Part shown: piece after piece, positions 20,830 to 29,131 of the stretch
Layout of the letters: each line of letters opens with the position of its first letter
Position numbering within the stretch: position 1 is the stretch's first letter
From: a bacterium
Lineage (GTDB): Bacteria; Bacillota_I; Bacilli_A; RF39; UBA660
Reading direction: 5' to 3'
Assembly (NCBI GenBank): GCA_019421005.1
Contig: JAHZGA010000011.1
Location: forward strand, 1-32,478
Length of the DNA stretch: 32,478 bases
The notes under the pieces: model-generated
What the model saw: only the letters and a program-made list of their open reading frames with translations
What the model was told of the DNA's origin: nothing
Databases searched by the model: none
Made by a program: the position numbers and the translations under genes

Positions 20830-22296
20830 TTAATTAGTAAAATCACTTTTTAAGTTATTAATAATATCAACATTGTTATCAATTGTTATTGCTTTAGCTG
20901 GTATAACTTTATTTTTTAAAGTTTTAATTTTTATATTAAATTTTATTTCTTTATTCTTTTCATTTATATTAGATGATAAACTAAAATAGTTATTTTCTTT
21001 TTTATATTTAAAATCACCATTATAACTTGTTAAAGCATTTTTATAAGAAAAGTTATATTTATTATTTTCTAATTTAATTATTTCAATTACACTATTTTTA
21101 TAACCTAGTTTAAAGCCAATAACTTCATTAAACATATTTTGTAAATAAATATCAAAAATAAAGTATTCTTCTTCATTACTGCTTTTAATATTATTAATTT
21201 CATCTTCTAGATTTTTAATTAAAAGATTAGTCTCAATATTATTGATTTTACTATAGTTATTTACAAAATCATCATCTTTTTTTAAGTTGGTTAAAAATTT
21301 TATTATAAATCTTTTATCTTTTAAAACTAATGTTTTTTTATTTATTTTTTTGTTATTTATTGTTAATGATGTTGTTTCTTTAAAAATGAATTTATTTTTA
21401 ATTGATTTTTTAAAAGCTCTTGATATAGAATTATTTAATCTGATAATACTATCTGTATCGTTATTAAATAATCGTTCAAATTCATCTATTTGTTGATAAG
21501 AATAATTGATATCAACATTAGATAAATGGCGATATAAATTACCATTAGCTAAATAATAATTACCATCAACTAATTTATTATTATAATTACTTAATACATC
21601 AAAGCTAGCAATTTTTTGTTTATAATCAATTCCATATCCTAAACCAAAAGTAAAATTAGTATTAGTTTTACCTGCTTCAGTTATAACTATATCTCCATCA
21701 ATATTACCACTTATAGTGTTATAATTTTCTAATAAATTATTATTAACTAAATCTATAACTTCTTTAACAGATTTTTTATATACTACTTTAGGAGAAAAAA
21801 ACTCTGTATAAATAGTTATAAATGATATAAAAACAATCGATAATATTAATAGGATAACAGTTACTTTATGTAATTTTTCATCATTATGCCTTATTTCATT
21901 ATAACGATTTTTTAAAAAGTGAGAACTCTTTAAAAAAGTTGATTTTTTATTCTCTGATGATTTTTTAGGTTCTGATGGTAGTGGTTTTATTTCATTTTGA
22001 ACATTATTTTCTATACTTTCTTTATTATCTGTTATATTTTCTAAATCTTTATTTTCTTTTGAAATATTGTCTTCAATTGTTGAATATTCTTCTTTATTAT
22101 CTATTGTTTCTTCTAAATCTTTATTTTCTTTTGAAATACTTTCTTCAACTGTTGAATATTCATCTTTATTTGTTTCTACTTTATTTACTAAATTATTTTT
22201 CCCTTTTTCATCGGTAAATTCTAATAAATTAAATTGTCCACAAACTTTACATACTAATGAGCCATTAAGTTCATTATTACATTTGCTACATTTCAT
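20830..22296 (-). CDS. zinc-ribbon membrane protein with tandem repeats, unknown function
   Basis: This 488-residue protein starts with a zinc ribbon (CSKC at 3-6, CKVC at 16-19). An acidic linker follows, with two 24-residue tandem repeats of the form EYSTxE...ISKENKDLE (about 45-95), then a basic stretch, one membrane segment (about 145-165) and a long extracellular beta-rich domain (about 175-488) with many Asn and Lys. The layout resembles other zinc-ribbon-plus-membrane proteins of Bacillota with unassigned roles; I recognise no enzyme. The start is at 22296 with AGGTGTGAT upstream; an extra 13 residues upstream are rejected. Confidence 0.8.
   Translation of the reverse strand: MKCSKCNNELNGSLVCKVCGQFNLLEFTDEKGKNNLVNKVETNKDEYSTVEESISKENKDLEETIDNKEEYSTIEDNISKENKDLENITDNKESIENNVQNEIKPLPSEPKKSSENKKSTFLKSSHFLKNRYNEIRHNDEKLHKVTVILLILSIVFISFITIYTEFFSPKVVYKKSVKEVIDLVNNNLLENYNTISGNIDGDIVITEAGKTNTNFTFGLGYGIDYKQKIASFDVLSNYNNKLVDGNYYLANGNLYRHLSNVDINYSYQQIDEFERLFNNDTDSIIRLNNSISRAFKKSIKNKFIFKETTSLTINNKKINKKTLVLKDKRFIIKFLTNLKKDDDFVNNYSKINNIETNLLIKNLEDEINNIKSSNEEEYFIFDIYLQNMFNEVIGFKLGYKNSVIEIIKLENNKYNFSYKNALTSYNGDFKYKKENNYFSLSSNINEKNKEIKFNIKIKTLKNKVIPAKAITIDNNVDIINNLKSDFTN
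22039..22182 (-). repeat. 72-bp tandem repeat within the zinc-ribbon gene
   Basis: Two adjacent 72-base units (about 22039-22110 and 22111-22182) share most bases, including the segment encoding ISKENKDLE. The unit is a multiple of three, so repeat-number changes would keep the frame. Confidence 0.8.
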
Positions 22297-22415
22297 ATCA
22301 CACCTACCACCACTATTATAAATATAGTATAACACAAAATTTATATTTTAAACAATATAATAAGAAAAATTTATAATAAAAAATATTTTAAAATTTTAAA
22401 ACTTCAAGTTTAAAG

Positions 22416-23150
22416 TTATTTTAATTTTAAAATATTGTTTAAAAATTGTTTGCTTTTTAAATATAATCCAGCATATCTATCATAATATTCATTTAAGAAA
22501 TGATTAATTTCATTTTTACTTTTTTCACTTATATTAAGACTAGATATTTTAGAAATATCTACATAATAAAACATTCTAATAAGTTTAATTGTTTTTATAT
22601 TTACTATATTCTGCGTTGTTCTGCATTCATTGCACAAATACCCACCACTATAACTAGAAATAGTTACAATGTTATTTTTTTTACCACATTTACTACATTT
22701 ATCAATAATTGGCATTATTCCCAAATAATATAAATATTTAAGTTCTAAAATATTACATATTACTAATGGATCAAAATTATCATTTATTTTTAATAAAGAA
22801 GCAACTAATAAATCATAAACAGAATTATCAGTTGTTTGTTTTATGACTTGGGAAGTTAAATCAAGCAAATATGAAGCAAAACTAATTTTAGTTATATCAG
22901 TTTTAATGTTTTTTAAATTATCAATTAAATCAACACTAGAAAGAATTGATAATCTATTTTCCTTATAATATATATTAAAACTACCATATGTTAATTTACA
23001 AGTATTTGTTCTAAATTCACTTTTAATTTTTCTAGCGCCTTTAGCTAAAACACTTATAATTCCATATTCTTTTGTAAGTAAATTAATTATTTTACTAGTT
23101 TCACCATAAACTTGCTCTTTTAAAACAATTCCATCTACTTTTATTAACAT
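22416..23150 (-). CDS. recO: DNA repair protein RecO
   Basis: This 244-residue protein has the N-terminal OB fold with VLKEQVYGETSKIINLLTKEYGIISVLAKGARK (about 10-42), a helical middle, and a zinc finger with CSKC (about 151-154) and CNEC (about 174-177). RecO loads RecA on single-stranded DNA with RecR. Its ATG follows the DUF1653 stop by one base, with TAGGAT upstream. It is the last gene of the long yqfC-recO cluster, the position known from Bacillus. Confidence 0.93.
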   Translation of the reverse strand: MLIKVDGIVLKEQVYGETSKIINLLTKEYGIISVLAKGARKIKSEFRTNTCKLTYGSFNIYYKENRLSILSSVDLIDNLKNIKTDITKISFASYLLDLTSQVIKQTTDNSVYDLLVASLLKINDNFDPLVICNILELKYLYYLGIMPIIDKCSKCGKKNNIVTISSYSGGYLCNECRTTQNIVNIKTIKLIRMFYYVDISKISSLNISEKSKNEINHFLNEYYDRYAGLYLKSKQFLNNILKLK

Positions 23151-23151
23151 G

Positions 23152-23376
23152 TTATCCTACTAATTCAAAACGATATTCTTGATCACTTTCTGGATATTTT
23201 TCTTTATCAACTTTAGAAGTAAATTTATCATATGGTCTTGCCCATATAATGTGATCTCCATATAAAGCTTCATAAATAACTATATCTTCTAATGTATCAC
23301 TATCACGTGCTATAAAAAGAACTTTATATTCATGACCTTTAAAATGTTTATACTTTTTTCCTATTGTTACTACCAT
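23152..23376 (-). CDS. DUF1653 protein
   Basis: This 74-residue protein matches DUF1653: GKKYKHFKGHEYKVLFIARDSDT (about 6-28), EDIVIYEALYGD and IWARPYDKF (about 30-52). The function is unknown. It sits between yqzL and recO, where Bacillus has no gene. Its ATG lies within the end of yqzL, with AAGGAG encoded by yqzL codons, so translation is coupled. Confidence 0.88.
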   Translation of the reverse strand: MVVTIGKKYKHFKGHEYKVLFIARDSDTLEDIVIYEALYGDHIIWARPYDKFTSKVDKEKYPESDQEYRFELVG

Positions 23377-23455
23377 TTTTATCTTGCTCCTTATATTTTA
23401 AATAATATTCTACCTTACCTGTATTTCGAAATAAATCCCACAATAAATTTTTCAT
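23348..23455 (-). CDS. yqzL: YqzL-like small protein
   Basis: This 35-residue protein reads LLWDLFRNTGKVEYYLKYKE, closely matching the short YqzL family, which lies between era and recO in Bacillus. Its function is unknown. The ATG at 23455 has GGTGAT five bases upstream; a longer frame starting at 23542 lies inside era and is rejected. It overlaps the DUF1653 gene by 29 bases. The lysine-rich C-terminal tail is longer than the shared core. Confidence 0.8.
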   Translation of the reverse strand: MKNLLWDLFRNTGKVEYYLKYKEQDKNGSNNRKKV

Positions 23456-23492
23456 ATTATCACCATTATAATAATGAGTAACTTTTAAATTT

Positions 23493-24377
23493 TTATTCAA
23501 ATTCATCAAAACCAAATTCTGACAAATATTTTTCTTTATCACGCCATTTCTTAATTGTTTTTACAAAAAGTTCTAAATAAACTTCTTTTCCTAATAATTT
23601 TTCAATATCTTTTCTAGCTAAAATTCCTATTTGTTTTATTTTTGTACCCTGTTTACCTAAAATAATTTTTTTTAATGAATCACGGTCAACAATAATACTT
23701 GCATGTATAACACAATTATTTTTAGTATTTTTCATTTGTTCAACTAAACAAGTAATTGAATGTGGTACTTCATCTTTAGTTAAATTAAATATTTTTTCTC
23801 TTATTATTTCAGCAATTAAAAATTTAGTTGATCTATTGGTAATTTGACTATCTGGATAATATTTAATATCATCATTTAAATATTTTTTTATTACTTTAAT
23901 TAAAGTTTTTATATTATTTTTTTTCATTGCTGAAACAGGTACAATGTCATTAAAATCATATAATTCTTTATATTCTATAATTTTATTAAATAAATCATCT
24001 TTAGAAATCTTATCAATTTTATTAATGACTAAAATAACTGGTTTTTTAACTTCTTTGATTTTTTCTAAAACGAATTTATCACCATTACCTAAACTAGAAC
24101 TTGCATCAACTAAAAATAAAATAGCATCACTATCACTTAAACTATAATAAGCCTGATTATTTAGATATTGTCCTAATTTATGGTTAGGTTTATGAATACC
24201 TGGAGTATCAATAAAAACAATTTCTGTATCATCTTCATGATAAATTCCTTGTATGTTGTTTCTTGTAGTTTGAGGCTTATTAGATATAATACTTACTTTA
24301 GAACCAATTATATTATTAATTAAAGTAGATTTTCCTACATTAGGTCTACCAACAACACTTATAAAACCTGATTTCAT
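23493..24377 (-). CDS. era: GTPase Era
   Basis: This 294-residue protein has the GTPase domain with G1 GRPNVGKS (about 9-16), G3 DTPGIHKP (about 56-63) and G4 NKIDK (about 119-123), and a C-terminal KH domain with LGKQGTKIKQIG (about 240-251) for 16S rRNA binding. Era acts in assembly of the small ribosomal subunit. Its ATG overlaps the cdd stop (ATGA) with GAGGATGAT upstream. It sits between cdd and yqzL, as in Bacillus. Confidence 0.96.
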   Translation of the reverse strand: MKSGFISVVGRPNVGKSTLINNIIGSKVSIISNKPQTTRNNIQGIYHEDDTEIVFIDTPGIHKPNHKLGQYLNNQAYYSLSDSDAILFLVDASSSLGNGDKFVLEKIKEVKKPVILVINKIDKISKDDLFNKIIEYKELYDFNDIVPVSAMKKNNIKTLIKVIKKYLNDDIKYYPDSQITNRSTKFLIAEIIREKIFNLTKDEVPHSITCLVEQMKNTKNNCVIHASIIVDRDSLKKIILGKQGTKIKQIGILARKDIEKLLGKEVYLELFVKTIKKWRDKEKYLSEFGFDEFE

Positions 24378-24754
24378 TTTAAATCATCCTCACTAAATGG
24401 TAAAGGGCAAAGTTCTAAAACAGTATATTGTTTCTTTTCACCAAGTTTATTATACAAAAATATTTTAGCATCTTCATCAAAAAATTCTATTATTACTTGT
24501 CGACATAGAAAACAACAAGTACTTATTTTATCACTATTTACTAAAACGTGTAATTCCTTAAATTTTCTAAATCCTTGACTAATTGCTTGAGTAATTGCCA
24601 CTCTTTCAGCACATATAGTTGCCCCGTAAGAAGCATTTTCAACATTAACGCCACTAAATTTTTTATCTTCATCAGTAATTACAATCGCACTTACTGAAAA
24701 TTTTGAATATGGACTATAAGAATTATTTAATAATTTCTTTAATTCATCAAACAT
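24374..24754 (-). CDS. cdd: cytidine deaminase
   Basis: This 126-residue enzyme deaminates cytidine and deoxycytidine to uridine forms (pyrimidine salvage). It has SPYSKFSVSAI (about 14-24), GVNVENASYGATICAERVA (about 34-52, with the zinc Cys and catalytic Glu) and CCFLCRQVIIEF (about 80-91). The second zinc motif normally reads PCxxC; here the first residue is Cys instead of Pro, but the two zinc cysteines remain. GGTGAAAT lies before the ATG, four bases after the dgkA stop. Confidence 0.93.
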   Translation of the reverse strand: MFDELKKLLNNSYSPYSKFSVSAIVITDEDKKFSGVNVENASYGATICAERVAITQAISQGFRKFKELHVLVNSDKISTCCFLCRQVIIEFFDEDAKIFLYNKLGEKKQYTVLELCPLPFSEDDLK

Positions 24755-24758
24755 TATT

Positions 24759-25151
24759 TCACCACATTTCTAATATTTTAGGAAGAAAAATAATTAAACC
24801 TGATAATACTGATACTATTGCAAAAACAAAAACGGCCGCACTTGCTGTATCTTTGGCAATTTTAGCCAAAACTTTTTTTTCTTCAGTAACTAAATCAACA
24901 ACAGCTTCAATAGCTGTATTAATAAGTTCAGTTGCAATTACTAAACCTATTATAATAAAACAGAATAACCACTCTATTTTACTTATTTTGAAAAATATTC
25001 CTAGAAAAATAACTAACAGAGTTATTAAAATATGAACAACCATATTTTGTTCATATGTAAATGCATATTTTAAACCTTGAGATGCAAATTTAAAACTCCT
25101 TAAAAATCTTCTAAAACTACGAATTTTTTTATCTGGATATTCCATATTCAC
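24759..25151 (-). CDS. dgkA: diacylglycerol/undecaprenol kinase
   Basis: This 130-residue membrane kinase has an amphipathic N-terminus (FRRFLRSFKFASQGLKYAFTYEQN), three membrane segments (about 38-56, 58-78 and 100-120) and the catalytic ATELINTAIEAVVDLV plus AKDTASAAVF. In Gram-positive bacteria this family phosphorylates undecaprenol to recycle the wall lipid carrier. The start is uncertain: GTG at 25151 has AAAGGA six bases upstream; ATG at 25145 is the alternative. It overlaps ybeY by 23 bases. Confidence 0.92.
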   Translation of the reverse strand: MNMEYPDKKIRSFRRFLRSFKFASQGLKYAFTYEQNMVVHILITLLVIFLGIFFKISKIEWLFCFIIIGLVIATELINTAIEAVVDLVTEEKKVLAKIAKDTASAAVFVFAIVSVLSGLIIFLPKILEMW

Positions 25152-25572
25152 TCAAAATCCTTTCTTGAAGAGAAAACATAATTTTCTCATCATCTTTATT
25201 CATATGATCGTAACCTAATAAATGTAATAATCCATGCACTGATAAAAAGGCTAATTCACGTAATAAAGAGTGATTGTATTCTCTAGATTGTTCTTTAGCT
25301 TTATCTAAAGAGATATAAATATCACCTAAAAATCTAATATTTTCTAAAGGAATATCATCATTTTCTTCTAAAGCAAAGGATAAGACATCTGTTGGTCTAT
25401 CAATATTACGATATGTCTTATTAAGTTTATGAATTTCATCATTATTAGTAATAATAACATTAAATACAGCATTATTTATTTTTTCTACTTTTAAAGCATA
25501 TTCTAAAACATTTTTTATTTCACTTAAATCAATTTGTTCTTCTAAAGTGTTTATTACTTCAAAATTATTCAT
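25129..25572 (-). CDS. ybeY: endoribonuclease YbeY
   Basis: This 147-residue protein has the YbeY fold: LNKTYRNIDRPTDVLSFALEE (about 50-70), GDIYISLDKAKEQS and the metal site HGLLHLLGYDH (His113, His117, His123). It is a zinc-dependent RNase in 16S rRNA maturation and ribosome quality control. The ATG shares a base with the VanZ-like gene stop (TAATG). It precedes dgkA as in Bacillus (yqfG). Confidence 0.95.
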   Translation of the reverse strand: MNNFEVINTLEEQIDLSEIKNVLEYALKVEKINNAVFNVIITNNDEIHKLNKTYRNIDRPTDVLSFALEENDDIPLENIRFLGDIYISLDKAKEQSREYNHSLLRELAFLSVHGLLHLLGYDHMNKDDEKIMFSLQERILSEYGISR

Positions 25573-26183
25573 TATACACCAACCTCTATAAAATTAATTA
25601 AATACATGATAAATAAAATCAATGCAACAACAATTATTATATTATAAACTATAGGATGTTTCAATGCTTTAGGTAATTTTTCTTTTATCTTATTTAAAAA
25701 TCTATATATATAAAATCCTAAAATTACACCTAAAACATTTAAAATAATATCATCTATATCAAAAACTCTTCCTATTTGTAATTGAGTAGTTTCTATAGTT
25801 ACTGATGTTATAAGTCCTAGAATAAGGGCAGTTAAACCTTTTTTAGTTTTCAAAACATAACCTATAAATAAACCATAAGGAATAAACATTAAGGTGTTAC
25901 CTATTACATTTAAGAAAAATAATCTAGAACCAAATTCATATCTTAATATTTCTTTAAATGGAATAAAATTAGAAGTTGACCAAGAAACATCTTGAAAAGT
26001 TACAACATAGAAAAGGCACATAATATAAATGATAAACAAAAGCATAAATAATTCTTTATATAAAATAAAGTTTTTATGATTTATTATTAAATAAGCCACT
26101 CTCATTGAAACCACTATAGTTGTACAAATAAGTATCATAGGCCACGTTTGACCAAAAATATCTAAAATTGTTTCTCTAAACAT
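25572..26183 (-). CDS. VanZ-like membrane protein
   Basis: This 203-residue protein has about five membrane segments and the VanZ-like signatures: NFIPFKEILRYE (about 71-82), NVIGNTLMFIPYGLFIG (about 91-107) and the acidic GRVFDIDDIILNVLG (about 137-151). VanZ-like proteins are linked to low-level teicoplanin resistance in one case; most have unknown roles. The ATG at 26183 has GGTGAGG just upstream and overlaps the yqfD stop by 8 bases. It stands where Bacillus has phoH and yqfF. Confidence 0.88.
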   Translation of the reverse strand: MFRETILDIFGQTWPMILICTTIVVSMRVAYLIINHKNFILYKELFMLLFIIYIMCLFYVVTFQDVSWSTSNFIPFKEILRYEFGSRLFFLNVIGNTLMFIPYGLFIGYVLKTKKGLTALILGLITSVTIETTQLQIGRVFDIDDIILNVLGVILGFYIYRFLNKIKEKLPKALKHPIVYNIIIVVALILFIMYLINFIEVGV

Positions 26184-27357
26184 TATCCTCACCAACTTCT
26201 TCTAAAACAGAGTAATCAGTTATATCTTCATAAACCGAAAAAAAACTTCTTACTATTATTTTACTATTTTTAACAGTAATTTTCAAATTTTTTTGTTTTA
26301 TTATATATTCTTTGTCATTTAGTTTACTTTCTATTTTTTCCCGTGCAAGAGAAGAAACTATTTTTAAGGCTTCTTTTTCAGTATAATTTTTATCAATAGT
26401 TTCAATTTGTTGTTGATTTTGTTTTACAAAACTAATAGGTAATAAATTATGCCTTAAAATTGTTTTTTCTTTTACTTTTTTTTCTTTAAATTTTTTCATA
26501 GTTAGTTCTATTTCTTTATTTAATATTTTAATAACATAAACATTTTTTTTGTTGTTTTTTAATTTTATTTCTTTATAATGCATAGGATATTCAGTTGTAA
26601 CTTGATACCATACTTCTCCATAAACTTTACCTTCTGAATGAATTATATCTTTTAAATCTTCATTTAAATTGATACTTCCACTTATTATTACATCACCTTT
26701 ATTAACATAGTCATTAACATTTTTAATTATTTCACCACTTTTGGCTTCAATTTTTTTTATTATAGCTTGTTTTTTAGCAACAACATTTTGAGGTTTCTCA
26801 TCTATTTTAGTTTTATTTATTTTTCTTGTTTCTAACCTTATAACATATTTTGTACCAATTTCTTCTATTTCCAACCATTCAATTTGTTGTTTGTATTTTT
26901 TTAGTATTTTTTGTTTTATATTTTGGATTTGATTATAACTTTTTTTAAAGTGATATTTACTAACACCTTCATCATTTAAAGCATTTATTAGTAGAGTTCT
27001 GATGTCTTTATTAGTATGAACAACTTTAATATCAAAAATCATTTTACTTAAAAAAAATAGCAATATTAAACCTAAAATAACAAATGTTATCATAATTTGA
27101 TTAGTTTTTATTATTTTTTTTATTTTTATCATTCCATAAGAATTAATTAATTCTGTTTCATAGATAGTTTTTATTTTTAAAAGTTTAGGATAATCTTTTT
27201 TATAGATTTTTATTTCGACCTCTTTATAGTTTAAATAGTTAATTTCTAGTAGTTCAATTTTTAAAGCAATTAGTTTATGAATAAATCTTTCAATATTTTT
27301 ACCTTTAATTTTTATTTTAACTGCACTTTTAAAAATATTTAGAAAATTATTATTCAT
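26176..27357 (-). CDS. yqfD: sporulation protein YqfD
   Basis: This 393-residue protein has a cytoplasmic N-terminal domain (about 1-90), one membrane segment (about 92-113) and a large C-terminal domain with LLINALNDEGVSKYHFKKS, WLEIEEIGTKYVIRLETRK, VVAKKQAIIKKIEAKSGEI and NKGDVIISGSI blocks, which are typical of YqfD. It is a mother-cell membrane protein required for efficient sporulation. AGGTGAAAT precedes the ATG; yqfC is three bases upstream, so the two are coupled. Confidence 0.93.
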   Translation of the reverse strand: MNNNFLNIFKSAVKIKIKGKNIERFIHKLIALKIELLEINYLNYKEVEIKIYKKDYPKLLKIKTIYETELINSYGMIKIKKIIKTNQIMITFVILGLILLFFLSKMIFDIKVVHTNKDIRTLLINALNDEGVSKYHFKKSYNQIQNIKQKILKKYKQQIEWLEIEEIGTKYVIRLETRKINKTKIDEKPQNVVAKKQAIIKKIEAKSGEIIKNVNDYVNKGDVIISGSINLNEDLKDIIHSEGKVYGEVWYQVTTEYPMHYKEIKLKNNKKNVYVIKILNKEIELTMKKFKEKKVKEKTILRHNLLPISFVKQNQQQIETIDKNYTEKEALKIVSSLAREKIESKLNDKEYIIKQKNLKITVKNSKIIVRSFFSVYEDITDYSVLEEVGEDNV

Positions 27358-27360
27358 ATT

Positions 27361-27594
27361 TCACCTAAATTCTATATTTTTAATTTGTCCTATTACCAAA
27401 ATCTCATTGTCAAGCATTTTAGAAACACTTAAATTATCACCATGAATTATTATTAATCCAGAACTATGTCTTATATTTACTTTATTATTATCAAAATGGC
27501 CAATACTTTCATAATTAACAACATTAACTTTGTTTTTATAAACGTGAACTGTTAATTCTTCTTCTAAAATAAAACTTCTGATTTTTTTTAACAT
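27361..27594 (-). CDS. yqfC: sporulation protein YqfC (YabP family)
   Basis: This 77-residue protein is a YabP/YqfC beta-rich domain: VYKNKVNVVNYESIGHFDNNKVNIRHSSG, then IIHGDNLSVSKMLDNEILVIGQI. YqfC is sigma-E dependent and contributes to sporulation in Bacillus. It heads the yqfC-yqfD-recO cluster. AGTAGGTGG lies six bases before the ATG, and a perfect AT-only inverted repeat (27611-27639) lies just upstream. Confidence 0.88.
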   Translation of the reverse strand: MLKKIRSFILEEELTVHVYKNKVNVVNYESIGHFDNNKVNIRHSSGLIIIHGDNLSVSKMLDNEILVIGQIKNIEFR

Positions 27595-27610
27595 TTTTAT
27601 CCACCTACTA

Positions 27611-27639
27611 AATAATATTTAAAAAAAATAAATATTATT
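27611..27639. repeat. AT-only inverted repeat upstream of yqfC
   Basis: AATAATATTT (27611-27620) and AAATATTATT (27630-27639) form a 10-bp stem with a 9-base loop. On the minus strand it would be between cse60 and the yqfC binding site, either a weak terminator or a leader hairpin. Confidence 0.4.
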
Positions 27640-27693
27640 ACATAGTAACAATACTTATTTTACAAATAGATTTATCCTTAAAAATATAGTACT

Positions 27694-27873
27694 TTAATCT
27701 TTTTTACTGTAAACAATCATTGCTGAAAAACAAAATATTTGTTCTTCGGAAAAAACTGAAACAGCTACTTCATATTTAATATCAATTACATCAATATTAT
27801 TTTCACTTAAAAAACTATTAATTGATTGTTCTAAATCTTTTTCATGATTTTCATCAAATATTTTTACTTTCAT
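27694..27873 (-). CDS. cse60: Cse60-like spore protein
   Basis: This 59-residue ORF reads MKVKIFDENHEKDLEQSINSF at the start, then DIKYEVAVS and the hallmark EEQIFCFSAMIVY. That matches the small Cse60 spore protein family, known in Bacillus as a sigma-E-controlled gene of unknown function. AGGTGAT lies five bases before the ATG and the stop is TAA at 27694-27696. It lies just upstream of yqfC and downstream of the M23 hydrolase gene, separate from both. Confidence 0.85.
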   Translation of the reverse strand: MKVKIFDENHEKDLEQSINSFLSENNIDVIDIKYEVAVSVFSEEQIFCFSAMIVYSKKD

Positions 27874-27921
27874 ATTATCACCTATTTAATTATAAAATAG
27901 CAATATTAATTTTTTTGTCAA

Positions 27922-27950
27922 ATCATAAGAAAAAGAGTTTTTACCTCTTA
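27922..27950 (-). terminator. weak terminator of the M23 hydrolase gene
   Basis: On the minus strand AAGAG and CTCTT form a short stem around GGTAAAAA-like bases, followed by TTTCTT. It overlaps the hydrolase stop codon. Confidence 0.45.
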
Positions 27951-29129
27951 TCTTGTATACCAGAACACATTAATATTTGGAAAATTAATCATACTTCTTG
28001 GATTAAAACTTCTTGATGATAATTCTGACCAAGATGAATAATCTATTCCATATAATCCAGTTGATATTCCTAAATGAAGATGATCACCAAATGTACAGCC
28101 ATCATACCAAGTTGTATCATCTCCTCCACCCATTATACCTACTTGAGTATTAGGACTTAAAATTTGTCCAACTGAAACATCTATTGAGTATAAATGGGCA
28201 TATACAACAGTATACATTTCATTGTTTATATTATAATGTGCAATTACCATATTTCCCCCACAAGAGCATCTTTCTATTATTGAGGCTACTACACCAGTTC
28301 CTATTGAATAAACTGGAATATGAGTTGTAGAATTGGATAAGTCTATTCCTTCGTGTAATTTCCCCCAACGTGTTCCCCATTCACTTGTAACTACTCCTAC
28401 TGGAAATGGTCTATATAAACCATTTGCTATGATATCTACATCACTTATACCTTTTATAATTTTTCGGCTACAAATTGATATATCTTCATTAGAACTGCAT
28501 CCCATATCTTCATACATTTTTATTGTTTCTTTCTGGGCTTTTATATCATCTTGAATTGAAATACTAGTATCAGATATATTTGAAAGTTTATTACCTAATT
28601 TATTAAGTTCAACACTTAATTCATCTTGTTTAGATTTTAATTCATTTTCACTTTCATTTAATTTTTTAGTTTTGTTATTATTTTCAACTATCATTTGATT
28701 ATAATCATTAATTAATTTTTTATTATAACTAGTCATTTGTTCTGAAATAACCATTCTGTATACAAAATCAGTAAAGTCTCTAGCCCCAAAGAGATATTCT
28801 AAATAAGCTGATTCTCCATTAGAAACTTGAACAAAACTTATAATTTCTTTCATTTCTTTATCACGTGATTTTATATCATCATTAAGTTTATCAATTTCTT
28901 CATTTAAAGTATCTATATCACTATAAATTTGTTCAATATTAGATTTTATTTTAATTACTTTATCTTCAGTTTGTTTTATTTCTTCTTTTGTTAATTGTTT
29001 TTCATTTTCATTTTTTTGATAATCTTTTTCTAGTTTGTTTAATTCATTTTTTAAATCATTGATTGATTGAGCTTTAACAGAGGTAAAACTAAATATTACA
29101 ATCAAAATAAATAAAATTATTTTTTTCAT
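27948..29129 (-). CDS. M23 murein hydrolase with coiled coil (EnvC/PcsB-like)
   Basis: This 393-residue secreted protein has a signal peptide (about 1-20, ending VKAQS), a long coiled coil (about 22-210) with the SFVQVSNGESAYLEYLFGARDFTDFVYRM-type segment of EnvC/PcsB-like proteins, and an M23 LytM domain (about 240-380). The zinc ligands are visible in HEGIDLS and GDHLHLGIS. Such proteins either cut peptidoglycan or activate amidases at the septum or forespore. A Cys-rich loop (CSCGGN) is present in the catalytic domain. The ATG at 29129 directly follows the stop of the YgjP gene, with AAAGG upstream; the ATG at 29135 falls in that site. Confidence 0.88.
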   Translation of the reverse strand: MKKIILFILIVIFSFTSVKAQSINDLKNELNKLEKDYQKNENEKQLTKEEIKQTEDKVIKIKSNIEQIYSDIDTLNEEIDKLNDDIKSRDKEMKEIISFVQVSNGESAYLEYLFGARDFTDFVYRMVISEQMTSYNKKLINDYNQMIVENNNKTKKLNESENELKSKQDELSVELNKLGNKLSNISDTSISIQDDIKAQKETIKMYEDMGCSSNEDISICSRKIIKGISDVDIIANGLYRPFPVGVVTSEWGTRWGKLHEGIDLSNSTTHIPVYSIGTGVVASIIERCSCGGNMVIAHYNINNEMYTVVYAHLYSIDVSVGQILSPNTQVGIMGGGDDTTWYDGCTFGDHLHLGISTGLYGIDYSSWSELSSRSFNPRSMINFPNINVFWYTR

Positions 29130-29131
29130 AT

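Noticed and set aside
22039..22182. CRISPR-like repeat
   Set aside because: Only two adjacent copies without spacers, inside an open reading frame with a 24-codon period.
21975..22321. Two plus-strand ORFs opposite the zinc-ribbon gene
   Set aside because: They are low-complexity complements of the repeat and linker coding region.
23456..23542. Longer N-terminus of yqzL
   Set aside because: It lies inside the era coding end, while GGTGAT precedes the ATG at 23455 and the family protein starts there.
24703..25035. 110-residue plus-strand ORF opposite dgkA
   Set aside because: The opposite strand encodes a clear diacylglycerol kinase; codon content of this frame is a shadow.
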